DNA of 64,000 bases from Promicromonospora sukumoe (GCF_014137995.1 NZ_JACGWV010000001.1:248001-312000); one strand, 5' to 3'. Counted from the first letter of the stretch, positions 17,319-26,469 are shown. The notes: generated from the letters alone by a model not told the origin. Numbers and translations are program-made.

Positions 17319-18977
17319 TCAGCTCGGCATGTTTCGAGATACGACCGACTTGAGATCGGACCACGCGTCGAGCCGGCGCCCGACGATGTGTTCGATAAAC
17401 GAGATATCGCTCTTGTACAGCTCGTGGAGCAAGCTCAGCTCCTGGGCTGACACCGGGTTCTTCTTGCGGAGCTGATCGGCCGCTGTGCTGCGGTTCTCAC
17501 GCCGGTTCAGGGTCGTCTTGTTCCAGAACTCCTGAGTGTCAGCGACACCGAGAATCGAAAGTGCCTGACGCACGTATCCGGCGGGGTCGTCGATGATGTC
17601 GTCGTAGACGAGGACGTGCACACGTTCTGGCCCGACCGTGTTGGCCCAGTGCTCGTAGTGGCGCTGGTAGAAGCCGAGGTCGATGATGCCGGTAGACGCC
17701 GGCGCGCGGAAGATACTCCCGCGAAGGTCAAGGTTTCCGCTGATCATGTTGTGCCAGTAAGCGGAGACTGCTCGCGAAACTGGATCTCGGAGCGAGAGGA
17801 TGACCGGTGTCTGAGGGTCGAGGTGGTCGCGGACAGCAGCCGCGGCATCTTCACGCTTCGGTGAGTAGTGGTTCGCCAGACCCTGCCAGAAGTACAGGAC
17901 TGACCGCTCGCCCCGCAGACGATGATCGCGCCCCTTCTGGAACTCCTTGAGGTACTTGGTCGTCTCGTCCTCGCTCGTGTACTTCTTGCTCGAGCTGAAG
18001 AAGCCGCTGGCCTTGCTCGACGCCATGAAAATCTCGGGGTGGTAGGACAGCTGCTTGCCGAGCCACGCGGTGCCGCCTCGGTGTGTGCCAGCGATCAAGA
18101 AGTTGGGCCCACTGTGCCGAAGGTCGAGAGGAACGGACGATGCCGGGCGTTCTTCCGGGGAACGCTCGCTGACCACGGCTCGAGTGGGTGTGCTGGTCGC
18201 GGTCTTCTGGGAGGACGGCAACGCTCCCGGCCCCCACACCACCCTTCCCTCGGTCCCCGTCAGCCGGCGCACCGTCTCCAGGTACACCTTCTCCGCGTAG
18301 TGGAACGGCGCGTCCCCCCACGGGTGGTGCGGCCCGGACATGACCTCGGCAGGGTCCAGCGATACCACGTGCGCGCCCAGCGCCTGGGCCGCGACCTGGA
18401 TGTAGGGCCGGAAGATCGAGTTGGCGTCCGCGGCCTTCACCCCGAAGCTGTCCGGCGTCTGCGTGCCGCTCTCGGACCACTCCGCCCACGCGAGGTCGAG
18501 CAGCACGACGGTCGCCTGCGGCATGTAGTGCTGGAAGCGCTCGCCGATGTAGTTCATCGCCGTCGACCAGTACTCGAAGTGCTGCTGGGTGCCGAACGCG
18601 ATGTGCTGGCTGCCCTGGGGCAGGTACTGCTCCGCGCCGGACTCGATGAGCTCGACCGAGCGCGTCACCATGGACCCGTCGGGCAGCAGATAGGCGCCGA
18701 GCCGCTCGTCGGTCAGGTCCACGAGCACCAGGTCCGTGGCCGAGCCGTGCGTCGAGAGCAGCGACCGGAGGCTGGACGAGAAGTCGCCGGTGACCATCCG
18801 CTGCTGGAACCGGGACTCCAGCGTGGGCGGGGCCATGAGCTCGACCGGCTTCGTGTACGCGCTGAGCACCGACTGCCGGGCCACGTACTCGACGAGCTCG
18901 AACTGCACCGGATCGAAGTGCTCGAACGTGTCCCGTGACACGCACGAGCCATAGATAAAGACCCTGGTCTTGCTCAT
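17319..18977 (-). CDS. DUF6270-sulfotransferase fusion protein
   Basis: The 552-residue protein fuses two domains. Residues 1-245 are DUF6270 (FIYGSCVSRD, ARQSVLS, DLTDERLG, WGDAPFHY). After a Ser/Thr/Pro-rich linker (250-288), residues 290-552 form a PAPS-dependent sulfotransferase: the 5'-phosphosulfate loop is GTHRGGTAWL (297-306) and the 3'-phosphate motif is SLRDPVSRAVSAYWHN (395-410). Sulfation of the exported glycan, or of a lipid-linked intermediate, is the simplest proposal. The ATG at 18977 overlaps the wecB stop. GC drops from about 72% (43 of 60, 18661-18720) to 58% (35 of 60, 17401-17460) near the domain junction. Confidence 0.85.
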   Translation of the reverse strand: MSKTRVFIYGSCVSRDTFEHFDPVQFELVEYVARQSVLSAYTKPVELMAPPTLESRFQQRMVTGDFSSSLRSLLSTHGSATDLVLVDLTDERLGAYLLPDGSMVTRSVELIESGAEQYLPQGSQHIAFGTQQHFEYWSTAMNYIGERFQHYMPQATVVLLDLAWAEWSESGTQTPDSFGVKAADANSIFRPYIQVAAQALGAHVVSLDPAEVMSGPHHPWGDAPFHYAEKVYLETVRRLTGTEGRVVWGPGALPSSQKTATSTPTRAVVSERSPEERPASSVPLDLRHSGPNFLIAGTHRGGTAWLGKQLSYHPEIFMASSKASGFFSSSKKYTSEDETTKYLKEFQKGRDHRLRGERSVLYFWQGLANHYSPKREDAAAAVRDHLDPQTPVILSLRDPVSRAVSAYWHNMISGNLDLRGSIFRAPASTGIIDLGFYQRHYEHWANTVGPERVHVLVYDDIIDDPAGYVRQALSILGVADTQEFWNKTTLNRRENRSTAADQLRKKNPVSAQELSLLHELYKSDISFIEHIVGRRLDAWSDLKSVVSRNMPS

Positions 18978-20167
18978 GCTCCACCCTCTGCAGTAACGGC
19001 AGTGAATTCTTCGTCCAGCACGAGGTCCGGCAGCAGGCCGGGCAGCACGGGCGCGAGCATCCGCGCCGTGGCGTCCAGCACGCGGCCCGCGCTGCGACCG
19101 TCGCCGTACGGGTTGATGGCCTGCGCCATGAGCTCGTAGGCGGCGTCGTCGGTCATCAGCCGGTGTACCTCGGCCACGATGCGGTCCTCGCCGGTGCCGA
19201 TCAGGCGTGCGGTACCGGCCTCGACCGCCTCGGGGCGCTCCGTGTTCTCGCGCATGACGAGCACGGGCTTGCCCAGGCTGGGCGCCTCCTCCTGGAGCCC
19301 GCCCGAGTCGGTGAGCACCACCGTGGACAGGGACAGCAGGTGCGTGAACTCGCCGTAGCCGAGCGGCTCGGTCACGAGGACGTTCGCCAGCCCGTCGAGG
19401 TGCGGCAGGACGGCGTCGCGCACCACGGGGTTGCGGTGCACCGGCAGCACGATCGCGGACTCGGGGAACCGCCGTGCGATCCGCGCCAGCGCGCGGCCCA
19501 CGCCCTCCATGGCCGCGCCCCAGTTCTCCCGGCGGTGCGTCGTCACGAGCACGATCCGGCGGCCCGACGCCGCGACGCGCGCGAGGGCCGGGTCCGTGAA
19601 CGCCGTCCGGCGCTCGACGGCGAGGTACAGGGCGTCGATGACGCTGTTGCCCGTCACCACGATGTCCTCCAGCGGCACGCCCTCGCCCACCAGGTTGGCC
19701 AGGCTGCGCAGGGTCGGCGCGAGGTGCAGCGAGGCGATCTGCGACGTGATCTTGCGGTTCGCCTCCTCCGGGAACGGCGACTGGATGTCGCCGCTGCGCA
19801 GACCCGCCTCCAGGTGGACCACGGGGATCTGCCGGTAGAACGCGGCCAGCGCGGCGGCCGTCGACGTCGAGGTGTCGCCCTGCACGATGACGGCGTCGGG
19901 CCGGCGGGCCTCCAGGATCGGGTCGAGCCGGGCCATGACGCGCGCGAAGATCTGCCCGAGCGTCTGGCCGTGGCTCATGATGTCGAGGTCGTGGTCGGGC
20001 ACGATGCCGAAGACCTCGTTGACCTGGTCGAGCATCTCCCGGTGCTGGCCGGTCACGACCGTCACCGAGTCGAACCGGCTGTCGGCCTCCAGGGCCGCGA
20101 CGACCGGGGCCACCTTGATGGCCTCCGGACGCGTCCCGTAGACCGTCATGACGAGGGGTCTGCTCAC
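18974..20167 (-). CDS. wecB: UDP-N-acetylglucosamine 2-epimerase (non-hydrolysing)
   Basis: The 397-residue GT-B-fold enzyme converts UDP-GlcNAc to UDP-ManNAc. It shows VYGTRPEAIK at the N-terminus, TGQHREMLDQV, QGDTSTSTAAALAAFY, HLEAGLRSGD, PFPEEANRK, THRRENWG, and LTDSGGLQEEAPSLGKPVLV, all family hallmarks. GTG 20167 is chosen because AGGAG lies six bases upstream and overlaps the stop of the ABC gene (GTGA). Its product is the substrate of WecC, encoded in the opposing operon. Confidence 0.95.
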   Translation of the reverse strand: MSRPLVMTVYGTRPEAIKVAPVVAALEADSRFDSVTVVTGQHREMLDQVNEVFGIVPDHDLDIMSHGQTLGQIFARVMARLDPILEARRPDAVIVQGDTSTSTAAALAAFYRQIPVVHLEAGLRSGDIQSPFPEEANRKITSQIASLHLAPTLRSLANLVGEGVPLEDIVVTGNSVIDALYLAVERRTAFTDPALARVAASGRRIVLVTTHRRENWGAAMEGVGRALARIARRFPESAIVLPVHRNPVVRDAVLPHLDGLANVLVTEPLGYGEFTHLLSLSTVVLTDSGGLQEEAPSLGKPVLVMRENTERPEAVEAGTARLIGTGEDRIVAEVHRLMTDDAAYELMAQAINPYGDGRSAGRVLDATARMLAPVLPGLLPDLVLDEEFTAVTAEGGA

Positions 20168-21303
20168 AGGTCGCTCCTTTCCGCACGGATGGCCGCGGCG
20201 CGCTCCGCGGCGGCCCTGGCCTGCTTGGCGTCGCGGCCGGTCGGCCGTGCGTGCCGTTCCCGCACCCGGCCGCGGGGCGGCTCGGGCACGTCGAACCGCA
20301 CCTGCGTCTCGCGGCGCTCGGCGAACGCCTCCTCGAGGATCCGCTTGGCCTCCTCGGGCTTGTCCTTCGCGAAGGCCCACGCCCACTTGCGGTAGCGGAC
20401 GGCGACGTCCTGCGCCTCGCCGTCGAGCACCAGCCGGCCGTGGTGCAGCCAGATGGCGCGGGTGCAGGACTCCTCGATGGTCTGCGCGGCGTGGCTCACC
20501 AGGAACACCGTGCCTGCCTGCTCGCGCAGCCGGGTCATCCGGGCCTCGCTGCGCTCCTTGAACGCGGCGTCGCCGGTGGCCAGGGCCTCGTCGATGAGCA
20601 GGATGTGCGGGCGCGCCGCCGTCGCGATGGCGAAGCGCAGGCGCGCCGCCATGCCTGAGGAGTAGGTGCGCATGGGCAGGTAGATCGACTTGCCCAGGCC
20701 GGCCAGCTCGATGACGTCGGGGATCGCGGCCTCGGCCTCGGCGGGGGACAGGCCCATCGCGAGGCAGCCGAGGCGCACGTTCTCCTCGCCCGGCAGGTCG
20801 GGCACCAGGGCGGCGTTGACGCCGATGAGCACGGGCGTGCTCTCGGCCAGCACCTGGCCCTTGGTGGGCTTCTCCAGCCCCGCGATGATCCGCAGCAGCG
20901 TGCTCTTGCCCGAGCCGTTCTGCCCCACGAGGCCGATCTGCTCGCCGGAGTTGGCGACGAACGAGATGTCCGTCAGCGCGCGCACCGTCACCTTGGGCTC
21001 CTGGCCCAGGACGTTCAGCACGGCGCGCTTCACCTTGGCGCGGCGGCCGTGGCTCGTGTCCGTGGACGGCGTCCGGTAGAACATCCGCAGGCCCTGCACG
21101 GCCACCGTGGGCCACAGCACCGGCGTGCTCCCGGACCTCGGCCCGACGGTGGCGAGCTGACCGGTGTGCGGCGGGGCCTGCACGGACATCGGGATCGCGC
21201 CGGTGGCCGGCCGCTGGGCCGCCTGGGCCGGCAGCGGCATCGACGCGGGGCCGTTCTGGCCGATCGGCGACGGTGGCATGGGGTAGTCGAGATCAGCGGC
21301 CAT
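20164..21303 (-). CDS. wzt: Polysaccharide ABC exporter, ATP-binding subunit (Wzt-like)
   Basis: The 379-residue protein has a Pro-rich N-terminal extension of about 65 residues before the ATPase domain. Walker A is GQNGSGKST, the signature is SSGMAARL, Walker B is HILLIDEAL, and the H-loop is LVSHA. The order and the SSGM signature are typical of the TagH/Wzt group that exports teichoic acids or O-antigen-like polymers. A basic, Arg/Ala-rich C-terminal tail of about 60 residues follows. It overlaps the permease gene by 11 bases and is translated in the same operon. Confidence 0.92.
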   Translation of the reverse strand: MAADLDYPMPPSPIGQNGPASMPLPAQAAQRPATGAIPMSVQAPPHTGQLATVGPRSGSTPVLWPTVAVQGLRMFYRTPSTDTSHGRRAKVKRAVLNVLGQEPKVTVRALTDISFVANSGEQIGLVGQNGSGKSTLLRIIAGLEKPTKGQVLAESTPVLIGVNAALVPDLPGEENVRLGCLAMGLSPAEAEAAIPDVIELAGLGKSIYLPMRTYSSGMAARLRFAIATAARPHILLIDEALATGDAAFKERSEARMTRLREQAGTVFLVSHAAQTIEESCTRAIWLHHGRLVLDGEAQDVAVRYRKWAWAFAKDKPEEAKRILEEAFAERRETQVRFDVPEPPRGRVRERHARPTGRDAKQARAAAERAAAIRAERSDL

Positions 21304-22195
21304 AGCTCTCCTCCGCCCGCCAGAAGACGACGAACCCGATCACCAGCGTGCCGACGGCCCAGCCGCCCAGCACGGCCCAGCGCATCGGGTCGGGCGTCGT
21401 CGCGTACAGGACGCAGTCCCGCACGATGTCGAGCACGATGAACATGGGATTCAGCTCCAGCCACACCTTCAGGTCGGGGTTGTTCGCCAGGAGCCTGTCG
21501 AACGAGAAGAACACCGCCGACCCGTACAGCCAGACGCGCATGGTCATCCCGATGAGGTTGGTGATGTCCGGCAGCGCGGCGGCCCACCGGGCCACCAGGA
21601 GCGCCAGCCCGGTGGTGAACATGACCTGGAGCGCCAGGGCGCCCGCCACCAGCGCGATGCGCCAGGTGTACTCCTCGGCCGGGGGCACGAAGTAGATGAG
21701 CGCGGCGAGCGTGACCAGCGTGGGGCCCAGGTTGAGCAGGTTGCGCAGCACCACGGAGATCGGCAGCGCGGCGCGCGGGAACGTGAACGCCCGGATCAGG
21801 TTCTTGCCCTGCTGCACGGAGCGTGCACCGCCGTTGATCGACTGCGTGGTGAACTGGAACAGGAACACGCCGATCAGCAGGTACCCGATGAAGTTCTCGA
21901 TGCCGCGCGAGTTGTTCATGAGCAGCCCGAACACGAGGAAGTACACCGCCCCGTCGATCAGAGGGTTCAGCACCAGCCAGGCCTTGCCCAGCAGGCTCTG
22001 CCGCGTCCCGCTGGACACCTTCGCCCGCGCGTCCGCCCACAGGAAGTGGCGGCGCTCCCACAGGAGCCGCACGTACTGCCCCAGCGGCGGACGCGCTCCC
22101 ACGCGCGACAGGTTGCCGAGCGTCACCAGCTTCGTGGTCGTCGGCGACGCGTCGAACAGCTCCGCGTACGAACCGGTCTCCGGTCCCGCGCTCAT
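21293..22195 (-). CDS. wzm: Polysaccharide ABC exporter, permease subunit (Wzm-like)
   Basis: The 300-residue membrane protein is an ABC-2 type permease with about six membrane helices, preceded by a soluble N-terminus of some 65 residues. The segments LLGKAWLVLNPLIDGAVYFLV and LELNPMFIVLDIVRD match TagG/Wzm permeases. With Wzt it would move the completed lipid-linked glycan across the membrane to the LCP enzymes. The ATG at 22195 overlaps the stop of the preceding transferase gene (ATGA), giving a coupled operon. Confidence 0.92.
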   Translation of the reverse strand: MSAGPETGSYAELFDASPTTTKLVTLGNLSRVGARPPLGQYVRLLWERRHFLWADARAKVSSGTRQSLLGKAWLVLNPLIDGAVYFLVFGLLMNNSRGIENFIGYLLIGVFLFQFTTQSINGGARSVQQGKNLIRAFTFPRAALPISVVLRNLLNLGPTLVTLAALIYFVPPAEEYTWRIALVAGALALQVMFTTGLALLVARWAAALPDITNLIGMTMRVWLYGSAVFFSFDRLLANNPDLKVWLELNPMFIVLDIVRDCVLYATTPDPMRWAVLGGWAVGTLVIGFVVFWRAEESYGR

Positions 22196-23922
22196 GCCGT
22201 CACCCCCAGGCAGCTCCGGTAGACGCCCAGGTAGGTCTCCGCGTTGCGCACCCATGTCCTCTCGGTAGCCACCCCACGGCCGAGCTCCACCAGCTCGGCC
22301 CGCCTTTCGCCGTCGGCCAGGAGCGTGCCGACGGCGTCGGCCCAGCCCTCCAGGTCGTCGGCGTCGACGTGCAGTCCCGCGCCGCCCACGGCCTCGACGA
22401 GCGCGGGCAGCGCGCTCGCCACGACCGGCCGCCCCACCGCCATCGCCTCGACCGGCTTCAGCGGCGTCACCAGGCGCGTCACCTCGTGGTCGCGCCGCGG
22501 CACCAGCACCACGTCGAGCGCGGCCAGCCAGGTCAGCGCGACGCCGGGCGGCACCCGCCCGGGCAGCACCACGTGGTCGGCCACGCCGAGCTCGCGCGCG
22601 AGCCGCGCCAACCCCGGCCGGGACACGCCGTCACCCACCAGGAGGCCCGTCACGTCCTGACCACGCGCACGGAGCGTCGCGACCGTACGGACCACGGTCT
22701 CCAGGCCCTCGTAGTCGACCAGGCTGCTCACCGTGCCGATGGCCGGGCCCGCGGGCAGGCCCAGGGCCGCCCGCGCCGCCTCCGGCGTCGGGTGCTCCGC
22801 CGCGAGCAGCGCGTCCGGCACCGCGTTCGGCACCACGGTGATCTTCCCGGCGGGCACCCCGCGCGCCACGAGCGCGTCGCGCATCGTGCCGCTGAGCGTC
22901 ACCACCGCGTCCGCGGCCAGCGCCAGCTCGGTCTCCTTCGCCTGCATCAGCGCCCGACGGCGGGACGACGCCGCCCGCGCCCGCGCCTCGGCCGTGCCCT
23001 GCGCGGCCACCCAGGTCTCCTCGGGCAGCCCCCGCACCTCGTAGACCCACGGGATGCCGAGCCGCCCAGCCGCCGCGCGTGCCAGCGACCCGACGGCCGA
23101 CGGCGTCGTCGTGTGCAGCACGTCCGCCCCCGCCTCGCGCGCCGCCTCGACCAGCAGCTCCGTCTCCTGGGCGGCACGCCGCGCGGGGTCGGACGTCGCG
23201 CGCGCCGGGACGAGCCGGCGGTAGGCGACGCCGTCCACGACGTCGGTCCCGCGCGCCGCGAGCGACCCGATGGTCAGCGGGTAGCCAGGCCGCGTCGTCG
23301 CCGACGCCGCGAGCCCGTGGGCGCGCTGCGCCACCAGGATCGCGTGCGAGCGCAGCGTGTACCCGCTCTGCGTGTGCGGCAGTGAGTTGGTCAGGTGGTG
23401 CAGCACGGTGACAGGACCGGAGCGCCCGACGGCGCTCGCGGCCGGTCCCGCACCCTCGGACGGGACGTCCCGCGGCCCGGGCCGCAGGTCGGCGACCTGG
23501 GCGCGCAGCCCGGCCGGTGCGTCCGGCCCGATCGATTCGACGTCGCCCAGCAGCCAGGCGGCGCGGTAGCGCGCGGGACCCGCCGCGGGCACGCCGTCCA
23601 CCAGCTCGGGCCGGCCCACCGCGACGGCGACCTCGGCCGCGATCCGCTGCCCCCGGCCGCCGGGACGCGCCAGCAGGCGTTCGGCCTCGCTCGCGGCACC
23701 CGTGGCGTCGCCCGCGAGCAGCAGGCCCAGCGCGTGCCGCGCGGACGGGGCGGGCGCGAGGTTCAGTGCGCCCACCAGCGGCCGGCGTACCCGCTCGGGA
23801 GCGCGCCGGGCGGCCTGGACGGCGAGCCAGAGCGGGTCCTCGACGACGGTGCGGGCCACGAAGGACGTGGTGAAGCGCAGGTTGCGCGCGAGCTCGCCCG
23901 CGCGCCGGAACGGTCGTGCCAT
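22192..23922 (-). CDS. GT4-family glycosyltransferase with N-terminal helical extension
   Basis: The 576-residue protein has a helical, Arg/Ala-rich N-terminal part of about 170 residues and a GT4 domain from about 180. Features include HHLTNSLPHTQSGYTLRS in the N-terminal Rossmann half, WVYEVRGLPEETW, VPNAVP, GTVSSLVDYEGLETV and the nucleotide-sugar-binding TPLKPVEAMAVGRPVVAS. This places it with retaining GT4 enzymes; the sugar is unknown. It overlaps both neighbours: its ATG overlaps the upstream stop (TGATG) and its stop overlaps wzm. Confidence 0.85.
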   Translation of the reverse strand: MARPFRRAGELARNLRFTTSFVARTVVEDPLWLAVQAARRAPERVRRPLVGALNLAPAPSARHALGLLLAGDATGAASEAERLLARPGGRGQRIAAEVAVAVGRPELVDGVPAAGPARYRAAWLLGDVESIGPDAPAGLRAQVADLRPGPRDVPSEGAGPAASAVGRSGPVTVLHHLTNSLPHTQSGYTLRSHAILVAQRAHGLAASATTRPGYPLTIGSLAARGTDVVDGVAYRRLVPARATSDPARRAAQETELLVEAAREAGADVLHTTTPSAVGSLARAAAGRLGIPWVYEVRGLPEETWVAAQGTAEARARAASSRRRALMQAKETELALAADAVVTLSGTMRDALVARGVPAGKITVVPNAVPDALLAAEHPTPEAARAALGLPAGPAIGTVSSLVDYEGLETVVRTVATLRARGQDVTGLLVGDGVSRPGLARLARELGVADHVVLPGRVPPGVALTWLAALDVVLVPRRDHEVTRLVTPLKPVEAMAVGRPVVASALPALVEAVGGAGLHVDADDLEGWADAVGTLLADGERRAELVELGRGVATERTWVRNAETYLGVYRSCLGVTA

Positions 23923-25232
23923 CAGTAGCGAGCCCCTCGATCGGCGCGCCCGGGCAGCAGCGGGTGGGGGAGCAGCTCGTCGAGCAGCTCCGCGTACCGG
24001 TGCCCGAGCACCTCGTCGCTCGCGTGCTCGGCGACCCAGGCGGCGGCGTCGGGCGAGGCGGCGGGGACGACGCCGTCGGACAGCCAGCCGCACCACAGGT
24101 CGGCGAGGCCCTCGACGTCGCCGGGGGGCACGACGGCGCCCGCGCCGTTCGCCGAGACCAGGCTCGCCGCCTCGCCCGCCAGGCACGCGGAGGCGACGAC
24201 GCCCGAGGCCATCACCTCGTACAGCTTGGACGGCACGGTCCACTCGAACGGGGCCCAGTCCCGCAGGGACACGATCACGGTGTCGGCCCAGGCGTACAGC
24301 TCGCGCACCTCGGTGGACGGCACGGACGGCTCCACCCGCACGGGGGCGCCCAGCTCGGCCGTCAGCCGGCGCAGCGGCTCCAGCTCGTTGCCGTGGCCCA
24401 CGATCCGCACGTCGATCGCGTACCCGCGCTCCTGGACCAGGGCGGCGGCGCGCACGGCGACGTCCAGACCCTGCGAACGGCCGACGGTGCCGGCGTACAC
24501 GACGCGCAGCGGCCGGTCCGCCAGGGGCACCGGGGCGTGCTCCCGGACCGGCTCGAACGCCGTGCCGTTACGTACCACCGCGACATTCCGGACACCACGG
24601 GAGCGCAGCACCTCGGCGAACGCCGCCGTCGTCGTGACCACCAGGTCCGCCCGGGCCTGCAGCCGGGTGACGGTGCGGCGCACCACGCGCGCGGCGAGGT
24701 CGCGCAGCACGCGGCGCAGGTCGCCCGCGCGGCCCCGGCGCAGCAGGATGCCGCTGGGCTCGATGAGGTCGGGCCAGGCGTCGCGCATCTCGACGATCAG
24801 GTGGGCCCGGTGCCACCGGGCGAGCGCCCAGCCCGCCAGGACGCTGGGAATCCCGGGCACGGTGGCGATGACCACGGCGGGCCGTCCGGCGGAGGGCCGC
24901 ACACCGCGCAGCACCGAGCTCACGGCGGCCACGAGCTGGTCCGCGACGCGCGATCCGAGCCCATGGGAATGCTCACGGAAATTCACCCGGATGATCTTCT
25001 CGCCATTGCTTCCCTCGCTTACCGAACCGGGCAGGAAAGCGGGTGAATAATGGGTGATCTTTCCCGAGGGGTAGTGCGGCGGGGGTGTCAGGACGGTTAC
25101 CGGATAACCGGCCGGTACGAGGTGCCCGGACAGGGCTCCCCACCGCCTCTGCGGGGCACCCGTCTCGGGTGCGTAATGGTGTGTGACCAGGAGGATCGCG
25201 CGGTTCTGCTGTCGTCTGACGCGTGCGACCAC
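23922..25232 (-). CDS. GT4-family glycosyltransferase, WbuB-like; first gene of the minus-strand operon
   Basis: The 436-residue enzyme carries the N-terminal pattern LLVTHHYAPETGAPQRRWG and the PPPHYPSGKI segment typical of WbuB-type transferases. IVEMRDAWPDLI follows, and the C-terminal half has VYAGTVGRSQGLDV, GHGNELEPL and PSKLYEVMASGVVASA. WbuB-type enzymes commonly transfer N-acetylamino sugars to lipid-linked chains. GTG 25232 has GGGGAG seven bases upstream. It is divergent from the second LCP gene, so the 122 bases between 25233 and 25354 carry two promoters. Confidence 0.87.
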   Translation of the reverse strand: MVARVRRQQNRAILLVTHHYAPETGAPQRRWGALSGHLVPAGYPVTVLTPPPHYPSGKITHYSPAFLPGSVSEGSNGEKIIRVNFREHSHGLGSRVADQLVAAVSSVLRGVRPSAGRPAVVIATVPGIPSVLAGWALARWHRAHLIVEMRDAWPDLIEPSGILLRRGRAGDLRRVLRDLAARVVRRTVTRLQARADLVVTTTAAFAEVLRSRGVRNVAVVRNGTAFEPVREHAPVPLADRPLRVVYAGTVGRSQGLDVAVRAAALVQERGYAIDVRIVGHGNELEPLRRLTAELGAPVRVEPSVPSTEVRELYAWADTVIVSLRDWAPFEWTVPSKLYEVMASGVVASACLAGEAASLVSANGAGAVVPPGDVEGLADLWCGWLSDGVVPAASPDAAAWVAEHASDEVLGHRYAELLDELLPHPLLPGRADRGARY

Positions 25233-25340
25233 GCTGACTCCCCTCTCTGTTCGGCGCCTTGTCGAGGCTTACCAGAATTCACCCGCAAGGGCATTCTCCG
25301 GTTGCGGTGCACGCATAAGAGTAGTAGTCGAAATCGCTAC

Positions 25341-25346
25341 TAGGAT
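25341..25346 (+). promoter_or_regulatory. -10 element TAGGAT of the second LCP gene
   Basis: TAGGAT ends eight bases before the ATG at 25355. A six-base inverted repeat (TAGTAG...CTACTA) overlaps the element and could be an operator. Confidence 0.55.
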
Positions 25347-25354
25347 CACCGGTC

Positions 25355-26422
25355 ATGGCCGCACCCGATCGAATGAACGACTTTCTCACCGCACCCAATC
25401 CCGTGGACGGTGGCCTGCGTCACGCGCGCCGCAGCCGGCGCGGCAAGGGTGTGGTCGCCGGAATCGTGGTCGGCGCCCTCCTGCTCGTGGGCGGCGGGGC
25501 CACGGCGGCCTGGTTCGGGTACCGGGCCTCGCTCGACGGCAACCTGGAGCGGATCGACGCGTTCGAGGGCCTCGACGAGTCGACGCGCCCCAGCGCCGCG
25601 CCCGCCGGGCCGGACACGCCCGTGAACATCCTGGTGCTCGGGTCCGACAGCCGGATCTCCGCCGGCGACCCGACCGCCTGGGAGGCGGGCGCCCAGCGCA
25701 CCGACGCGATCATGCTGGTCCACCTGTCGGCCGACCGGCAGACCGCCGCCGCGATCTCCATCCCGCGCGACTCCTGGGTGCCCATCCCGGCCTACGGCGA
25801 GGCCAAGATCAACGCCGCGTTCTCCTACGGCGGCCCGGGCCTCATGATCCAGACGGTCGAGGACCTGACGGGCGTGCGCGTCGACCACTTCGCCGTGACC
25901 GACTTCGAGTCCTTCACCACCCTCACCGACTCGCTCGACGGCGTCGAGATCACGGTCCCCGACGGAGCGGGCGGCTCGGTGCGGCAGGCCATGGACGGCG
26001 AGGAGGCGCTCGCCTTCGCCCGTGAGCGGCACGCGCTGGCCAACGGCGACTTCGGCCGTGTGCAGCGCCAGCAGGCCTGGATGCGCGCCATCGTCGCCAA
26101 GGCCAACAACAACCGGAGCGACCCCCTGAAGATGGCGGGCTTCCTGCAGGCCGTCACCAGCTCCGTGGCCGTCGACGAGGACTTCACCTTCGACCGCATG
26201 CAGGAGCTGTTCCAGAGCGCGGGGGACATCTCCACGAACGACATCACGTTCATGACCGCCCCCTACTCGGGCACCGGGCGCAGCGCCGACGGCCAGTCCA
26301 TCGTCGTGCTCGACCGCACGAAGTTCGACCCGCTGATGGCGGCCGTCGCCGCCGACGAGCTGCCGGAGTTCCTGGCGGCCAACCCGGACGGCATGGACGT
26401 GCTGCCCGCCGTCGTGCAGTAA
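25355..26422 (+). CDS. LytR-CpsA-Psr (LCP) family glycopolymer transferase, copy 2
   Basis: The 355-residue protein has a short cytoplasmic tail, one membrane helix (about residues 29-50) and an LCP domain with LGSDSRISAGD, GAQRTDAI, SIPRDSW and RQQAWMRAI. It lacks cysteine and matches the copy at 6824-7906 almost throughout, including a shared N-terminal LLTAP/FLTAP motif. It probably attaches the glycan exported by the adjacent Wzm/Wzt system to peptidoglycan. It is divergent from the GT4 gene that opens the export operon. Confidence 0.92.
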   Translation: MAAPDRMNDFLTAPNPVDGGLRHARRSRRGKGVVAGIVVGALLLVGGGATAAWFGYRASLDGNLERIDAFEGLDESTRPSAAPAGPDTPVNILVLGSDSRISAGDPTAWEAGAQRTDAIMLVHLSADRQTAAAISIPRDSWVPIPAYGEAKINAAFSYGGPGLMIQTVEDLTGVRVDHFAVTDFESFTTLTDSLDGVEITVPDGAGGSVRQAMDGEEALAFARERHALANGDFGRVQRQQAWMRAIVAKANNNRSDPLKMAGFLQAVTSSVAVDEDFTFDRMQELFQSAGDISTNDITFMTAPYSGTGRSADGQSIVVLDRTKFDPLMAAVAADELPEFLAANPDGMDVLPAVVQ

Positions 26423-26469
26423 CGCCGTCGCGCAGTAGCGCCGTCGGGCACCAGGAGCGCCGTAGAACG

